Assembly (NCBI GenBank): GCA_022606425.2
Contig: JAHDVF020000211.1
Coordinates: forward strand, 2,976,001-3,040,000
DNA from: Lepidostoma basale
Taxonomy: Eukaryota; Arthropoda; Insecta; Trichoptera; Lepidostomatidae
Direction: 5' to 3'
Length of the DNA stretch: 64,000 nt
The notes beneath the pieces are model-generated. The model did no database searches, had not been told where the DNA came from, and saw only the letters and a list, made by a program, of their open reading frames with translations. The position numbers and the translations under genes are program-made. Positions 42,473-53,800 of this stretch are shown here, piece by piece; position 1 is the stretch's first letter; the number at the start of each line of letters is the position of its first letter.

Positions 42473-43054
42473 TAAATAAAAAACTAAATAAATAATGTGT
42501 TTATTATGTTACATTACTACTCGAAGAAAATTTGTGCGATCCTTGGGCTTGATGTGAGCTGCAAAGAGTTTTATGTGAGGTACTAATTTGGTGACTGCAA
42601 AATGTGGTCTTCAGAAGGCGAAAAATTTATATTTAAAATTAAAGAAAGAACCGCTGTTAATTTTTATCAGAAAAGGTAAAAACCTGGCTTTGGAATGGTT
42701 CGAGTAGTTGCTATTCATAGAAGTACTAAATAATAAAATGCATATTTTTAGACGACTGGTAAACTACATGAAAACACGGGACCAGGATACAACAACGCTT
42801 GGTTATTTGTACAATCACGTGTTTACATGGCTCCGGAATACAATGTGTTAAAACATACAAAATTTGTTAGGATTGAAATAAAACAAAACATTGATGTATT
42901 AATTTATTAATAAATAAAAAAATATAGATCTTTATATTTAATATAATTATTTAGGTATGCAAAGTAAAAAAATTGCAATTGGTGTGTCCAAGTAACATTT
43001 TTGTAAAAATAATACGACATGATTGCTGTTATTAGGAACATTCAAATTTTTTAA

Positions 43055-43485
43055 ATAAATGTATGATTGTAAGGATTGGTTGGACTCTGAAAGTGAATGT
43101 TATGAACCGGTTGGAGGCGTTTAAGATGTGTATCTACCGCAGAATGCTCCTTATACCGTGGACAGATAGGGTCAGTAATGCAGACATACTACAGAGAGTC
43201 AGAGCCAATAGAGAGCTGTTGTCGAGTGTGAAAGTTAGAAAGGTCTCATATTTGGGTCATGTGCTAAGGGGAGAAAAATACTACCTCCTTCGACTGATGT
43301 AAATGGGTAAAGTAGAGTGATGTCGGGGAGTTGGTAGAAGGCAGTTGTCCTGGCTACGGAATATAAAAGATTGGACAGGAATGACCAGAGTCCAGAACCT
43401 GTTCCAAGTGGCGCAGGACAGAGATGCCTTTGCTGAAGTGATCGCCAACGTTGGGGGACCTGACATGGCACCAGAAGAAGAATAA
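43055..43485 (+). mobile_element. LINE-C 3' fragment with GAA tail
   Basis: Reads [40 protein letters not shown] and VKVRKVSYLGHVLRGEKYYL, then after a stop RRQLSWLRNIKDWTG and FAEVIANVGGPD, ending AGAAGAAGAATAAG. Confidence 0.8.
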
Positions 43486-43563
43486 GATGATTATAAGGAA
43501 ATTCATTATAAAAGAAAAATTCAAATTGAACTCTTTAGTCATTGAAAGTAATGCCCGACATAA

Positions 43564-43789
43564 TTAACCCTTATGGATGCTAGCTTTTGTATCTTTTATA
43601 TGTTATTCTATCAATATTTAATTTTAAAAGACACTGTATATTAATCGCTCCATTGTTGATATTAAACTTTAGTAATTACGCGCAGATTCCACTGACAAGA
43701 TTCATGGCGTCACCTCATATGTGCCATATGACCGCAACGACATAGTTCTGTTGTCACGTCAGAGGTGACATACGTCCGTTAAGGGTTAA
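43564..43789 (+). mobile_element. piggyBac-type TTAA MITE, copy 4 (226 bp)
   Basis: TTAACCCTTA at 43564 and TAAGGGTTAA ending 43789 are exact inverses. Interior includes GACGTATGTCACCTCTGACG read on - and TTACGCGCAG. Smallest of the TTAA elements here. Confidence 0.7.
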
Positions 43790-43945
43790 TTGAGGGACAC
43801 CAAGGGCCCGGTAGGAGAAAGATGTCCTGGCTGCGAAACGTGAGGGAGTGTACCGGCATCCAAAGTGTGGAGGAGCTGTTCTAAGCGGCGCAGGACAGGA
43901 ACAGGTTCGCCGAGGTGATCACTTGAATAAGAAGTTCAAGAAAAA
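43790..43945 (+). mobile_element. LINE-C 3' end fragment
   Basis: GAGGGACACCAAGGGCCCGG, TGTCCTGGCTGCGAAACGTG and GTTCGCCGAGGTGATC match 680-790. Ends near AATAAGAAG. Confidence 0.7.
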
Positions 43946-44177
43946 ATAAATAATGCCGGACTGTGTGTACACTTGATAGTCGAAGCAAAAAAATATGATT
44001 CTTTATCTATATGTATATAAACAATATACAGCTACAACAAAATCACAATAATAGCAGTGACTTAATTATTAGCCTTGTGAAATTTTTGTTTAGTACATGT
44101 TTTATTTATTTGACTATTTGAAGAGGCCTACATCCAGCGAGAGATGGCAAGAGAGAAAAAGAAGAAATTAATCAATA

Positions 44178-44717
44178 CAGTGAAACCCGGATTTTATGTC
44201 CTCGTATTTAACATTTTCCCGACAATTGCGTTTTATTATTTCAGTCCCTATATATTTTAGTAGATTTTATACCATTTTAAATTTCTTTTCCCCGCAATTT
44301 ACGTCGAAAATATTCAAAATAAGCGCGTTATGCGCGCTTTACAATGAGTCGGCGCATCGTTTCGGCCGTGATTGGTCGGCATACGGCGCGCAACGTGGTG
44401 ATTGGCCGACATTTTTCAATTTTCGCCAGTTAACATTTGTCCTTCTATCATTCGGTTTTTGACTCCATTTGTAACGCTTCGTTATTTTTTAAATTGATCG
44501 CGATTGTCATTTACAAACAGTTTTTACGTTTTTTATTTAGTTTTTTTCGTTAATTTAATTACAATATTTTACATCGGTTTCATTTTGGTTCACGCATTTT
44601 GCGAACTAATCTATGTGATTTAAAAAAAAATTAAATGTTGTTTTTTTTTACGTTTTCCCTCCATTTACTTTTTTTTTTCTTAGTCTCTTAAAAAACATAA
44701 AATAGGGGTTTCACTAT
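44178..44717 (+). mobile_element. pogo/Tigger-like MITE between the two genes
   Basis: CAGTGAAACCCGGATTTTAT at the left and ATAAAATAGGGGTTTCACT at the right, TA on both sides. The interior has two near-identical GTGATTGGYCGRCAT words (44368 and 44397; ATTGG is an inverted CCAAT box) and GCGCGTTATGCGCGC, a local GC island in an AT-rich region. Confidence 0.7.
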
Positions 44718-44720
44718 ATT

Positions 44721-44726
44721 TTTATT
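44721..44726 (-). terminator. Candidate polyadenylation signal of the DHX57-like gene
   Basis: TTTATT on the + strand reads AATAAA on the - strand, about 170 nt after the helicase stop. It lies just beyond the terminal repeat of a pogo-like MITE. Other variant signals nearer the stop (such as ATTAAT near 44870) cannot be excluded. Confidence 0.3.
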
Positions 44727-44894
44727 GTCACAACCTTCTAGTAAAAACTTTTATGTTCCTAATTGTAGATAACTTTATATATAAATATTTCTCCATAAAA
44801 TATAATACATAAATAACATTTTTTTTAAGTTTAATTCGTTTCATATTTACAAAATGTCACTAGGGTTAAATTAATAATATTGGTGAGGCTTTGA

Positions 44895-47800
44895 TTAGTC
44901 CTTGGTGATGATCTGCAAGATGGTCTTGATGATCTTGTTGCCCTTATCATGGTGCAAGAGATTGAGGCAGGGGTCCTTGATCTTCTCCTCTAGCAGGTTG
45001 ATGAGATCGCTTCTAATGGTTTTCAGCATTTCGGCAACCTAAAACACATCAACATAACAATTAAAATCACTTTCTTTAAATTTAAAAATACCATGTAATG
45101 ACACACCAAGAATGGCAATAGATATTTAATATTGGTGAAATTAATTGTGATTTTTTTAAATAAAATACCACTTCATTGTTCGTGTTTGAGAAAAGATATC
45201 ACGTTAACTGTCTTCTTAACCTTTCCCTAACAGTGCTAAAATAAAAATGCCTATTCCTTTGTTGGGTAATCAGTACCCAGTGGCGGTACTCCCATAGAAG
45301 CCCAGTAGCCCGGCTCGCGTAAGATTTTTTTAATCAAAACCTATCCTGGGTTGGAAGGTGATTTGGTGGATTATTGGTTTATGCGGGGGTATAATTACTT
45401 AGATTTGGGGGTTTTGATTCAAAATTTCTTACGCAAGCCGGGCTTCTGGGCTTCTATGGGAGTACCGCCACTGTCAGTACCCAATCAAAAATTAGCAATT
45501 TTAAATCGGAAAAATAAGAACATTCATAGCTAATCCCCTTAATTAATTATAATTGAAGTAAAAAATTATAATAATTGAGATTTATTTGCTCACGGAACGG
45601 GCATAGGTCCACTCTGGTTGCAAGCCCGAGAGCTACTGCCGGGCAGTGAGAACATTGAGCTCCTCGTGCTTCCACAGTGAAGTATGCAAGAGTGAGATGC
45701 GAATATAGTGTCACTCACGCACACAGTTTATACACGAATTTGTTTCTGATGTTCACAAAATACCTCCGATGTACCTGATAAATTCCGAGTATTGTTTATA
45801 TTATTTTTTAAATCAATGCATAAATATATTATGGAGGGATACCTAAAATCTTAACCTTGTATTTATTGTATTTATAGATATATTGATGGTTATTAGAAGG
45901 AATGTGTAGAAGATACCCATCATAGGGAAGGGAGGGTTAACAACAACAAAAAACCATCACGCCGTTTCTCTGAAGGGGTAGGCAAAGAGAATGAAATGCC
46001 ACACTACTTGATCTTGACATACCTTTCTAGCTTCCTCCACATTCATACAGCAAGTCATACACGCACGTCTATTCATGCCAATTCCTCGGTCTCCCACGAC
46101 TCCGTACTCCATTTAAAGCGTTAACGTATACTTTCTTAACCATTCTTCCATTATCCATGCGTTCCATATGTCCAAACCATCGCAGTGATCCTTTCATAAT
46201 TTTGTTCATAATACTTTCTTCCGTTCTACATTCCTTCGTTATATCAGCATTTCAAGCTATGTACATCGTTTTACCACACATACATCTAAGGGATTTCATC
46301 TCTACTCCTTTCACTTTTTTACCCACACCAACCCTTCTTTTGACGTCACTATCTGTTCCGCCATCCGCTGTGAACATACTACCTAAATAGACAAACTCAG
46401 ACACCTGCTCTAGGTTCTCCTGATTGACACATATGTTACAAGCTGTCATGTCCTCTTCCCTTTCAAAATCCACCACCTTTGACTTTCCGACAATCATCAC
46501 TACATCTTTGATCTTACCTACCTCAAACATTCTCAACACCAAGACTTGTAATTCGTCTGAACTATATGCGATGAGAACGGCATCGTCCGCGTAAAGCAAA
46601 CATCTTATAGACATCTCACTCATCTTAGCGCCAGCATTTATTCCTTTCAGTTCTTTCATACACTTGTCCATATACAGATTGAACAGCTCCATGAAGACAT
46701 CATGCAACCTTGTTTAACACCCTTTGTGACATCAAACCAAGGCGTGATGTCTCCATTAACCTTAACACTGGCGGTGATTCCTTTATAGAGGGAAGCAACC
46801 GCTCGTCCCCACTCCATATTCAGACAAAATTAAATTAAACTGACTGTATTCTTCTTACTATTAATAATGTAGGCCATGTGGCCTGTTTCTCAAGAGGTAT
46901 TGGCCTCAATCCATCTTTTTGGTGGTCTGGATTGACCATGCAATACAAGTGTGAGGGAGTCTACATGAATCCATTATTCTCGCGTGTGCATGCCAATGTC
47001 TTCTTCTCCTTTGCCTCACCGACCTAACAATAACCTAACCTAATGACTTCTTCAACCTCACCAGATCTTCGCTAACTTAATCTCTATTGTTTGTTAAGTA
47101 AGAATGTAAATTTCCACGGTTATCATATACAGAAATATTTTTCGGGGTATATTTTTTAAGCGCATTTTTTAAGTTTATCTTATTCCTTTGAAATGTTTAA
47201 TTTTACAACTTTCCTTTTCTTAAGAACTTTCTAAACTTGGCATTGTCCAGAGAATTCGACGTAATTATGAGTATTACACTTAATAACCAATTAGTGAATT
47301 TCAATTAGTGAATTTCGAATAAATCAATTAGTGAATTTCGCCATAATATCAATTTTGAATAATATCAATTAGTGAATTTCGCCACTAAACTTTCTTTCTT
47401 TTCATTATATAAGTTTATCTTATTCCTTTGAAATGTTTAATTTTACAACTTTCCTTTTCTTAAGAACTTTCTAAACTTGGCATTGTCCAGAGAATTCGAC
47501 GTAATTATGAGTATTACACTTAATAACCACAACCCCCCTTTGGGTTTTCCCCTTTACATCGGAATTTCTTACGATTCACGACACGTCACCACTTTCACTT
47601 CATATTTGACAGCTGTCTGCTTACGGCACGGTATCGCCAAGTAGAAGCTAAATACACACTTACACACTACACAACTAGGTATTCGGTTGTACCTAACTTT
47701 GTTTTATTCTCTTGCTTTATTGTATTTATTTGTTGTCTTGTTTTTTGAGTCTAGTTTCTCTTTGTTACTTATATCTTGTATTTTCTTTTGAGTTTTAGTT

Positions 47801-50800
47801 TCTCCTTGTTACTTATATCTTGTATTTTCTTTTGAGTCTAGGTTCTCTTTGTTACTTATATCTTGTATTATTTTTTCTTCTGAGTTATTTAGATTCGGAT
47901 TTAATTTTTTCTTCTGATTTCATAGATATATTATTATCTTTCATAATCTACTTATATTTTTTCTTTTTCGCCATTTCTTAATATATTCTAAGTTATGAAT
48001 AGCCGAATTTCTAACACCCTGATGATGGAGGCCGCAAGGGCCCCCGAAACGTTGGTGGAGCTTGACGAGAGGGAACACGGTTTCACCCCGAAAAATATTT
48101 CTGTCTATTGTTTGTTGTTGAGAAATTTTATTATATTTTATGGGAGTGACGTGTTTTTCTTTTTTGGGGCATTATCAAATGTGACATGTTACTCCCATAA
48201 AGTAGAATAAAACTTCTAAGAAGTGACATTTTCACATGTATTTAATATTCAAAATGGTATAAAATAACTGGTCCAAGTAGGCATAAAATTGGAGAGACAT
48301 CTTCAGGCGAAATCTAGTACTGTATGATTTGCAGAGACTTTCACAGTACATTAATAAAGGTTTTGGGCTTAATGCTTTCCAATCTTAATAGATGACGCTA
48401 GTGTAGAGTGAACATAAAAATGTAAATTAGGCGTGGAATCCTACCATATATACAGGTTCCAAAAATTTGTCAGACGTGGTGGTCATAAGGAAAAAAAATG
48501 TGGAATGGGGAATGTTGTTAAACATAAAGCGATCGCTCAACCCAACCAATAACAGGTCATAAGTCCTGTAAGCTCCTCGACCACCACCTTCTGTTCCCAG
48601 AAAACAATTTACATCTTTGTCTCTATTGAGATACAATTAATCCTTCAAAATGAAGTTTTACAACATTGTTCAAGAAACAATAAACAGTAATACTAATATA
48701 TACCTCACAGGACTCCACTTGGAAGACTATCCATCCTTCCTCCAAGGACACCACAAAGGACCCACTGTGAAGCTCTACATTCAGGTGGCAACCTGAAAAA
48801 AAAGTCATAAGATATTTTAATATCTTACCCCTTATGTGCTGGTATGCAACGGAGACCTACCCATCAAATTGCAAATGAGAATAGTTTGATGTTACGTGCT
48901 ACCCGTCTTGTTATACGGTATAGAAACATGGACCTTGACAAAAGCTCTCACCAAAGAACTGGATGCCTTTGAAATGTGGATACATCATAGAATATTTCAA
49001 CTAAAATAAAAAATCATAAGACAGTGCATCCCTGAGGCAACTCCTACAGTCACAAAATATGTCGACCTCCGAGGTGAGATTGCTCTACCCACAGGCACCC
49101 TCTACCCATTGGCAAGTTGATTCTACAGCGTGACAAATAAAACATTTTTTAGAAACAAGTTGGTTGTATTTTTTTTTAAATTTTGAATCACTCTTTTTTT
49201 CAATTTCATTTCCAATTCAGAGAGTTAAACGATTTTCATAAATCCATTTTTTTTACCTTTATCAACTACGGGACGTTTGAACCTAATTACTGTATACAAT
49301 TTGTTTTTAGCTATTATATTGATTCTCATGACATTTGATAGGTAGCTAATCAATCGCCATTTTATTGTCCCGTGAATTCTACACCAGACCAAAGATAGTG
49401 TGACAATCACACTGCCATGGCCGGGAATCAAACCGGGGACCTTCGGTGTGGTAGTCTTAGCTCTTGCCACTCTGTCACTAAGGTCATTTTCTATTGTTTT
49501 CTATGGAAGTTTATTATTTCTATTGAATATTAACTGTATTTCGTATCAATAAGTGAATTAGATTGTAATTTTCCACTTACCAGAAAATAGGACAAATGGA
49601 AGTAAAGGCACCATGGAGCAATCTCTGATGAAGATCCGTGAGGTCTTCACCTTCTCCTGGTATACGAGGTAGGGACTGGCAAAGTAGCTGGTGGTGTAGT
49701 TCACGGAGGTGGGGTGCACACACACGAAGCCGTCACCACGGGTCTTGAAGCGCAGCTCTTCCGGCTTGGGCTGGCGAGGCACGGCTCCTCCAGCAGATTG
49801 GTGAAAGGATTTCTCCGGAGTCAACACCTACAAAATTTAAAAAAAAATTTTAAAGCAACACATTATCACTTGTTTGCTAGATATCTAAAAAAATGTGATG
49901 GTTTAATTAATTTCATGCCTAGTAGTATAGACTATGATAAATAAAAAAATAAAAATTGGGTTTGGTGTATGTATGACAAACAAAACTAGAGATTTCATTA
50001 TATTATACTAGCAAAAATGACAATGCTTTGGTATTGCTATATTTGAGTCAATGAAACTAACAAACTAACCATCACGCCGTCTCCTAAGGGGTAGGCAGAA
50101 ATAATGGACTGCCACACTTTTCTTTCCTGACATACTTATCTCGCTTCCTCAACATTCATACATCACGTCATGCACGCAGGTCAATTTCTCCGACTCCTCA
50201 CGAGGTCGACATTCAATGTTTGATTTATTTGATCGTGCCACGTTTTTCTCCGTGCTGTTTACATTGGTAACATATACTTTTTTTTACCATTCTTTCTTAA
50301 TTAAAAAAAAAAAAACAATTATAAACATGCATGTAAAAATTATAAAAAAAAACTATAGGTTTAATCATAATGATATAATACCTATAAGTATGTGAAATTT
50401 TAATTTAATAATGGATTAGCAAGATTCTATTCTTACCTTAACAACATTCGGATAGAGGGCAGCACACAAAATGGCCGCCAGCAATTTTTGATTTTCTCCA
50501 TTAGCATTTAGCTGCAACAATAAAATACAATCTTGTATCACACATTTTACATTTGACTTCCTGAAATAATGTGCCCTTTCTGTTTTCAATAGAGATATAG
50601 TAAGTATAAAATTTAAAAAAATAGTCCCTGGCGTAGAAAGGTGTGTATTGTTTGAGAATTATCACAAAACTGTCAATTTGTCCCTAAAATATGCAAGTTT
50701 TATTACCCATCTGTCACGTGTCATAAAAAAGTGGTTTTATTTCAACAGATGGCAGTGCGTTAATGTGATTGTTAAATTGTCATTACATATCCATGCAGCC

Positions 50801-53800
50801 AGGAAAAAATGCAGTTTTATTTCAAGAGATGGCAGTGCGTTAATCTGATTGTTAATTTGTCACTACATATCCATGCAGCCAGGAATAAGTGCAGTTTTAT
50901 TTCAACAGATGGCAGTATTTTACGGTGATTGTTATATATTGCAATGTGAAAGTGAGACAATACATTTTCTTTTACAATTAACACACAGTATTTACGTAGA
51001 ACAGTTAGAAATAATTAAAATGACAGATGTACCTCCGCTCCTGTAACTTCGGCGACCCTGTCCAGACCCCTGCCTCTACGGGTGTTGTTGAGAGCAGGTA
51101 CGAAGCCAATGCTGCCTAGCAGGTCCAAGAGCTGATGTTTGATGTCTCCGAGCATCGAGAGGGTCTTCCCGGAGAGGAAATTAAGACTGGCAAAGTTCTG
51201 ACCAGCGTACCTGCTGTGGGCGACTGCTTCTTGCCATTTCTAGAAGAAAAAATCTCAAGATTAATTTATTGTTTTTTTTTTAATAAATTAAACTTTTTTT
51301 AATACTTTTTGGTTGTCGCAGTTGCAGTATTATCTTTACGGAATTCATATATTAAACAATGTCGTTAATATACTTTTCGACATTAATTTTGAAAAAATAA
51401 AAGGGCTCTTCACTGTACCTTGGCTGGGCCAGAACTGAATAGAAAGTAAAAGGGAAGCATTCTTTACACAATAGGATCATTTTAAAACAGATGTTATTCA
51501 TCAGTTCTGAGAAGAAGAAAAAATTCCCTGGGATCACACAAAAAAGTCAAAACTTTTGCATCAACCCAATCTTCTTCTTCGTCAGCTTTTATCGGTCCAC
51601 TGCTGGACATAGGCCTCTTCCCTTCCCTTCCACTCATCTCTATCTCCTGCCAGCCGCAGCCACATTTCCCCCCCCACGGCAGCAATGTCGTCGGCCCACC
51701 TTTTTTGCGGCCTGCCGACGTTTCTCCTATTCTCCCATGGTCTCCACCTTATTATTTTCTGGGTCCATCTATCCTCACTCTGTCTCGCCACATGACCCGT
51801 TGCCACTTCAGTCTCGCTAGTCGTTCCATGATGTCCGTTATTTTTGTTCGGCGTCTAATCTCCTCATTTCTGATTTTATCTCGGAGACTGACGCCGAGCA
51901 TATGTCTTTCCATGGAATGCTGCGTGACTCTTAATCTCTCTACATTTCTCTTGGTGAGGGTCATAGTTTCCATCCCATAAGTCATTATCACTGCCGGTGA
52001 TGACTTATGGGATCAACCCAATATTACAGTTTAAAAGAGATGGAAAATAGTGAAGAAAATATCATCGTTAATTTGACAGATGAAACGAATGCCCAATTAC
52101 CTTATATGCTTTTAAAACAGTTAATTGATCACTGTTGTTCACTGCAAACTCCTTCTTCTTGGCATCTGCCTGGTCCTAAAACAAAAAAAGAATTGAAATA
52201 TTTAAATAAATATGTATATTATTAAGGTTTCTTGATGAATTTGTATGGGTGTTTTTTTTCGAGGTTTGGTTTTTAAACTGGCAACATTGTTTCTACAGAC
52301 TGTCAATTTGACAGTTGACAGTTGATTTGTAGTCGGTACGTTTTGCCATTTCACTCAGTTGCTCAATAAAAGTGTCGAAAATTGGATTTCACAATTGCGC
52401 TTCATTCGAGCTAGCCGTGGCGCTTATATGCCCGAAATCATATTTAAACAATAATGGCATAAAATTATCTATTAAATAAAGCCAATATCATAGACATTAA
52501 CCTTATTTTTTTTCATTTTGAATTTGTATACCTCTAAAAAAAATATCCTTTATATTACAATGTGTATAAGCCATTTTAGCTTTTTTGGATAGGTTTTTGT
52601 ATACGATGACAACTTTAAGTGCGCCATTCACTTTGTTGCCTACACCAGCCCATCTTTCAATATCCCTCTCCACTCACCCGTCTTTTTAATTAGAACGGTA
52701 TACGACAGAATCTCAAATGCTGATAAGAAAGGAATGTAGAGAGGAAGAAGGTATTATGAACAAAATTATGAAAGGATCGCTGTGTTGGTTCGGATATATG
52801 GAACGCATGGATGGAGAAAGAATTGTTAAGAAAGTATATTTTAATGGTGTAAATGGGGTACGGAGTCGAGGCAGACCGAGGAAAACATGGCATCAAATTA
52901 ATCAAATTTTAAAGGTTGGTCATGTTAGAAGTCGGAGAAATCGACGTGCGTGTATGACTCGTTGTATGAATGTGGAGGAAGCTAGAGATGTTTGCCAGGA
53001 TAGAGTAGTGTGGCGGTACATTCACTCTGCCTACCCCTGCGGAGAAATGGCGTGATGGTTTTGTTTTTGTTGTCAAAATATAATGATGATTCCTCTACTT
53101 AATAATAAAGATGCCTCCCTATGTACTTGATAATTCATCAATAAGAAAACTGAAATAAATCTATACAAATCATTAATAAAAAAATAAAAACAGAATTACC
53201 TTTTTTCCAAACGGTGCAACAAATGGACTTTTGTAGCTGAGACAGGCAGCTATAGTCAAGGCAGAGTCTAAACAGCAGAAAATGGCACCAAATAGCATAA
53301 GTTTCCCAATCCGCACATCCACGGGCAGGGCTGCTAAATGGGCACCGAGGGCTGTGAGATCCAGGGACCGGTCCAGGGCCCCCACATCTTGCAGCCGGAT
53401 CAGAGCGGAGTCGATGTTTTCCGGAGAAGGGGGCTCGATTGTACCACCTAGAAAACCAAAAAAAAAAGTTATAAACTGCTATTTTCATCTTCATTTTGCA
53501 CGATTGACTTTTCTTCTTCGGCGATTCAACCCTTGATGGGTCTTAGCCTCCTCCAAGAAACATCTTCATCCAACCAGAATAAATTATGTCAGTGAAGAGA
53601 TTGGGAAACAAATATTCGCAGCAAACAGAACCTCAATAAGCACTTAAAGTCGCGTTTACTGCCCAGAAAAACAAAGACCACGTTATATAAAATGCTGATT
53701 AGACTAGTTCTAACACATGCCTCGGAGACACTCACTAAACGTGATGAAGTAAAGTTGAACTGCTTTGAAAGGAAGATCCTCCGCAGAATCCTCTGACCCA

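Larger units (their letters stand above)
47083..48116 (+). mobile_element. 1-kb unit flanked by 13-bp direct repeat, hammerhead-like motif at its 3' end
   Basis: TCTATTGTTTGTT at 47083-47095 and 48104-48116 brackets 47096-48103. Inside: inverted 18-bp words CAGAAATATTTTTCGGGG (47131) and CCCCGAAAAATATTTCTG (48087-48104 region), a 119-bp exact direct duplication, a 43/44-bp minisatellite and a hammerhead-like core near the 3' end. No protein-coding frame. Possibly a non-autonomous Penelope-like or retrozyme-like element; identity is inferred. Confidence 0.5.

Noticed and set aside
47083..48116. LTR retrotransposon
   Set aside because: The 119-bp direct repeats are internal, with no TG...CA ends, primer-binding site or coding frames.
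53138..53536. Long frames in other phases over 53138-53536
   Set aside because: Shadows of the helicase exon 53447-53200, which is supported by splice sites and conserved sequence.
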